NCBI GenBank assembly: GCA_020854975.1
Contig: JAHKLQ010000112.1
Coordinates: 1 to 5,234, forward strand
Direction of reading: 5' to 3'
From: Methanobacterium sp.
Lineage (GTDB): Archaea > Methanobacteriota > Methanobacteria > Methanobacteriales > Methanobacteriaceae
DNA: 5,234 nt
In this document: positions 5,016 to 5,234 of the stretch, piece after piece
Layout: every line of letters starts with the position of its first letter
Numbering within the stretch: position 1 is the stretch's first letter
Program-made: the position numbers and the translations under genes
Notes under the pieces: generated by a model
The model's database searches: none
What the model was told of the DNA's origin: nothing
What the model saw: only the letters and a program-made list of their open reading frames with translations

Positions 5016-5234
5016 ATGCCCAAGACCAGATCCAAAATGCATCCTGATATATCCCAGGTTATGATCAGGGGAGGGCGCAACAACTTCCCCATCAGCTGGT
5101 TGAATAAACAGGGATACTGTGAATACAGTATCTACCTGGAAAATGTTAAGGGTGTGGAAGTCCAACCCACATTGGACATGGTAATAGGAACCCAGGAACA
5201 CACCAGGTTAGAAGAAGATTTCAAGAAGGATGCA
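5016..5234 (+). CDS. Probable Cas4/RecB-like PD-(D/E)XK nuclease, N-terminal fragment
   Basis: The first 73 codons are present and the frame is open at the window edge. Residues 25-73 fit the start of the Cas4/RecB nuclease fold: FPISWLNKQGYCEYSIYLENVKGVEV, in which C35 occupies the place of the first iron-sulfur cysteine of Cas4-type proteins, then a GTQEH segment with H62 where the family's conserved motif I histidine falls, followed by a Leu-Glu-rich helix. Such proteins process DNA ends; CRISPR Cas4 trims prespacers, while solitary Cas4-like proteins in archaea often have no known role. The catalytic Asp/Glu-Lys motifs and remaining cysteines would be downstream. A weak ribosome binding site GGTGT lies at 5006-5010. 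An alternative start at Met8 (5037) is less likely. No CRISPR repeats or other cas genes are in the window, so I give no cas symbol. Confidence 0.6.
   Translation, partial: MPKTRSKMHPDISQVMIRGGRNNFPISWLNKQGYCEYSIYLENVKGVEVQPTLDMVIGTQEHTRLEEDFKKDA

Noticed and set aside
4995..5201. Minus-strand 68-codon ORF
   Set aside because: It is antisense to the Cas4-like gene, which has recognisable protein motifs; this frame has none.

Overview
The window looks archaeal, most likely a methanogen of the order Methanobacteriales (Methanobacterium-like). This is an inference from four things: AT-rich DNA with TATA-box promoters, strong GGAGGTGA ribosome binding sites, a large secreted repeat protein of the 'adhesin-like' type typical of these methanogens, and Lys/Glu-rich proteins. 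No rRNA, tRNA, insertion sequence or CRISPR array is visible.

Layout. Positions 1-1810 (minus strand) hold the N-terminal 603 codons of a secreted beta-helix surface protein that runs off the left edge. It has a signal peptide and 16 GGAIYN-type coils. Its best start is an ATA codon behind an excellent Shine-Dalgarno sequence. An AT-rich 498-bp divergent intergenic region follows, with several inverted repeats, and then a 58-codon small gene (2309-2485, plus) with a clear TATA box, an operator-like palindrome and an RBS. A T-rich stretch separates this from a convergent minus-strand gene (2564-3940). That gene encodes a cation diffusion facilitator (CDF) family membrane core with winged-helix-like regions at both ends instead of the usual C-terminal domain. 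A second divergent intergenic region (3941-4289) carries promoters for both flanking genes, two operator-like inverted repeats and a long potentially structured leader. The leader precedes a 204-residue coiled-coil protein of unknown function (4290-4904, plus). The window ends in the first 73 codons of a probable Cas4/RecB-like PD-(D/E)XK nuclease (5016 to the right edge, plus).

How they fit together. The genes look like separate single-gene units with their own promoters; only the coiled-coil gene and the Cas4-like gene lie in the same direction and could be co-expressed. The most interesting points are the ATA start of the surface protein, its switch from ~25- to ~35-residue coils, the CDF transporter bracketed by winged-helix-like domains, and the operator-like palindromes at three promoters. 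No complete novel multi-gene system can be demonstrated from this window alone.
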